Shown here: one piece after another, positions 63,364 to 64,000 of the stretch | How the letters are laid out: each line of letters opens with the position of its first letter | Numbering within the stretch: the first letter of the stretch is position 1 | Program-made: the position numbers and the translations under genes | Notes under the pieces: generated by a model | Databases searched by the model: none | Told to the model about the DNA's origin: nothing | Seen by the model: only the letters and a program-made list of their open reading frames with translations | From: Macrococcoides canis | GTDB taxonomy: Bacteria > Bacillota > Bacilli > Staphylococcales > Staphylococcaceae | Length of the DNA: 64,000 bases | Assembly: GCF_002119805.1 (NCBI RefSeq) | Contig: NZ_CP021059.1 | Coordinates: 2,108,001-2,172,000, forward strand | Reading direction: 5' to 3'

Positions 63364-64000
63364 TTATTTTTCTTCAGTTTGAACGTCCTCTTGGCGTCTT
63401 CTACGAGCTGCAAGTAAAGCAAATCCACCGATTGCTGCAACAAGACCTGCTGCTGCTCCGTTATTTTCAGCTTCACCTGTATCTGGTAACACGTTTTGAG
63501 AAGGTTTTTCTTGTTTAGAACCAACTACATGATGACCATAAGATGGTTTTTCAGGTTTAGAGTCAACTGTCGATTGAATGTAAGATGGTTTTTCAGGTTT
63601 AGTAGGAACAGATTGCTTATCGTTATCCACGATATCTGCTACTCCGTCTCCATCTTCATCCGTGATTGTTGTTCCGCTGTCTACTGACTCGTCATCGTTG
63701 TTGATACCGTCGCCATCTGTATCTTCAGCGCCGTCTTTGATGCCATCTCCGTCTGTATCCGGATTCTTCGGATCTAAGTCTGCTGCGATCTCGTCTGAAT
63801 CATTCACTCCGTCGTTGTCATCATCTGTACTATCGACTGGTTTCGTCGCTGGGTCTACGATATCAGCGATGCCGTCGCCATCTTCATCTGTGATTGTTGT
63901 TCCGCTGTCTACTGACTCGTCATCGTTGTTGATACCGTCGCCATCTGTATCTTCAGCGCCGTCTTTGATGCCATCTCCGTCTGTATCTGGATTCTTCGGA
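63364..64000 (-). CDS. LPXTG surface protein with DxDxDGxxD calcium-binding repeats, C-terminal part (N-terminus outside window)
   Basis: The frame is open from the right edge of the window to a TAA at 63364-63366, so only about 211 C-terminal residues are seen. They contain two copies (228-bp period) of a block with DTDGDGIKDGAEDTDGDGIN and ITDEDGDGIADIVD, resembling thrombospondin type-3 or EF-hand-like calcium-binding loops. A KPEKPSY-type linker repeated three times follows, then LPDTGEAENNGAA, a helix and AARRRRQEDVQTEEK. The last 40 residues are nearly the same as those of the 3867-residue protein, so the two are paralogous at least at the anchor. The N-terminal domains cannot be judged. 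Confidence 0.85.
   Translation of the reverse strand, partial: PKNPDTDGDGIKDGAEDTDGDGINNDDESVDSGTTITDEDGDGIADIVDPATKPVDSTDDDNDGVNDSDEIAADLDPKNPDTDGDGIKDGAEDTDGDGINNDDESVDSGTTITDEDGDGVADIVDNDKQSVPTKPEKPSYIQSTVDSKPEKPSYGHHVVGSKQEKPSQNVLPDTGEAENNGAAAGLVAAIGGFALLAARRRRQEDVQTEEK

Noticed and set aside
1-64000. tRNA, rRNA, riboswitch or replication origin
   Set aside because: I saw no cloverleaf, rRNA-like or known riboswitch pattern in the intergenic regions, which are short and AT-rich. A covariance-model scan would be needed to exclude small ones.

Overview
The window looks like a chromosomal segment of a low-GC Gram-positive coccus of the family Staphylococcaceae. The basis is the YSIRK-type signal peptides, LPDTG sortase signals, an Sdr-like protein family, a complete SraP/SecA2-type accessory Sec locus in staphylococcal gene order, and an aureolysin-like M4 protease. 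A Macrococcus or Mammaliicoccus-like genome is my best guess from the overall gene style. That genus call is inference, since no rRNA or housekeeping marker is present.

Layout, left to right. At 1-2150 are the tail of a MarR-like regulator (+), an NhaC Na+/H+ antiporter (-) and two very small genes (-). At 2224-9183, 9495-20141 and 24321-30437 (all -) lie three giant wall-anchored SdrD-B-repeat adhesins. Between the second and third lie a decayed IS30-type transposase, a 67-residue membrane protein (+) and a two-gene operon (-) of unknown function that includes a MurF-like ligase. At 30733-49472 (all -) is the accessory Sec/glycosylation locus. In transcription order it is the serine-rich repeat glycoprotein (2884 aa), secY2, asp1, asp2, asp3, secA2, gtfA and gtfB. 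A thermolysin-family metalloprotease (49788-51272, +) is divergent from the glycoprotein gene. At 51368-62971 (-) is a fourth LPXTG giant (3867 aa) with Rib-like and bacterial-Ig repeats. At 63364-64000 (-) is the C-terminal part of a further LPXTG protein with calcium-binding type repeats, cut by the window edge.

About 70% of the window encodes cell-wall adhesins, so it is a surface-adhesin locus. GtfA/GtfB would glycosylate the serine-rich protein in the cytoplasm, and SecA2/SecY2/Asp1-3 would export it. The other giants would use the general Sec system through YSIRK signals, and sortase A (not in this window) would anchor all of them. The secreted protease is well placed to trim surface proteins, but that is inference.

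The most interesting signals are: (i) a short ITLG...NTL motif at the start of the non-repetitive head in all five complete giants, including the glycoprotein that uses a different export route; (ii) a 239-residue Asp-Ala stalk placed in the middle of an Sdr-like protein; (iii) matching promoter and operator-like elements upstream of two paralogous adhesin genes; (iv) near-identical internal repeats (351, 354-357, 291 and 18 bp units and a 1419-bp higher-order duplication) that predict rapid length variation; and (v) the unassigned MurF-like two-gene operon set among the adhesins.
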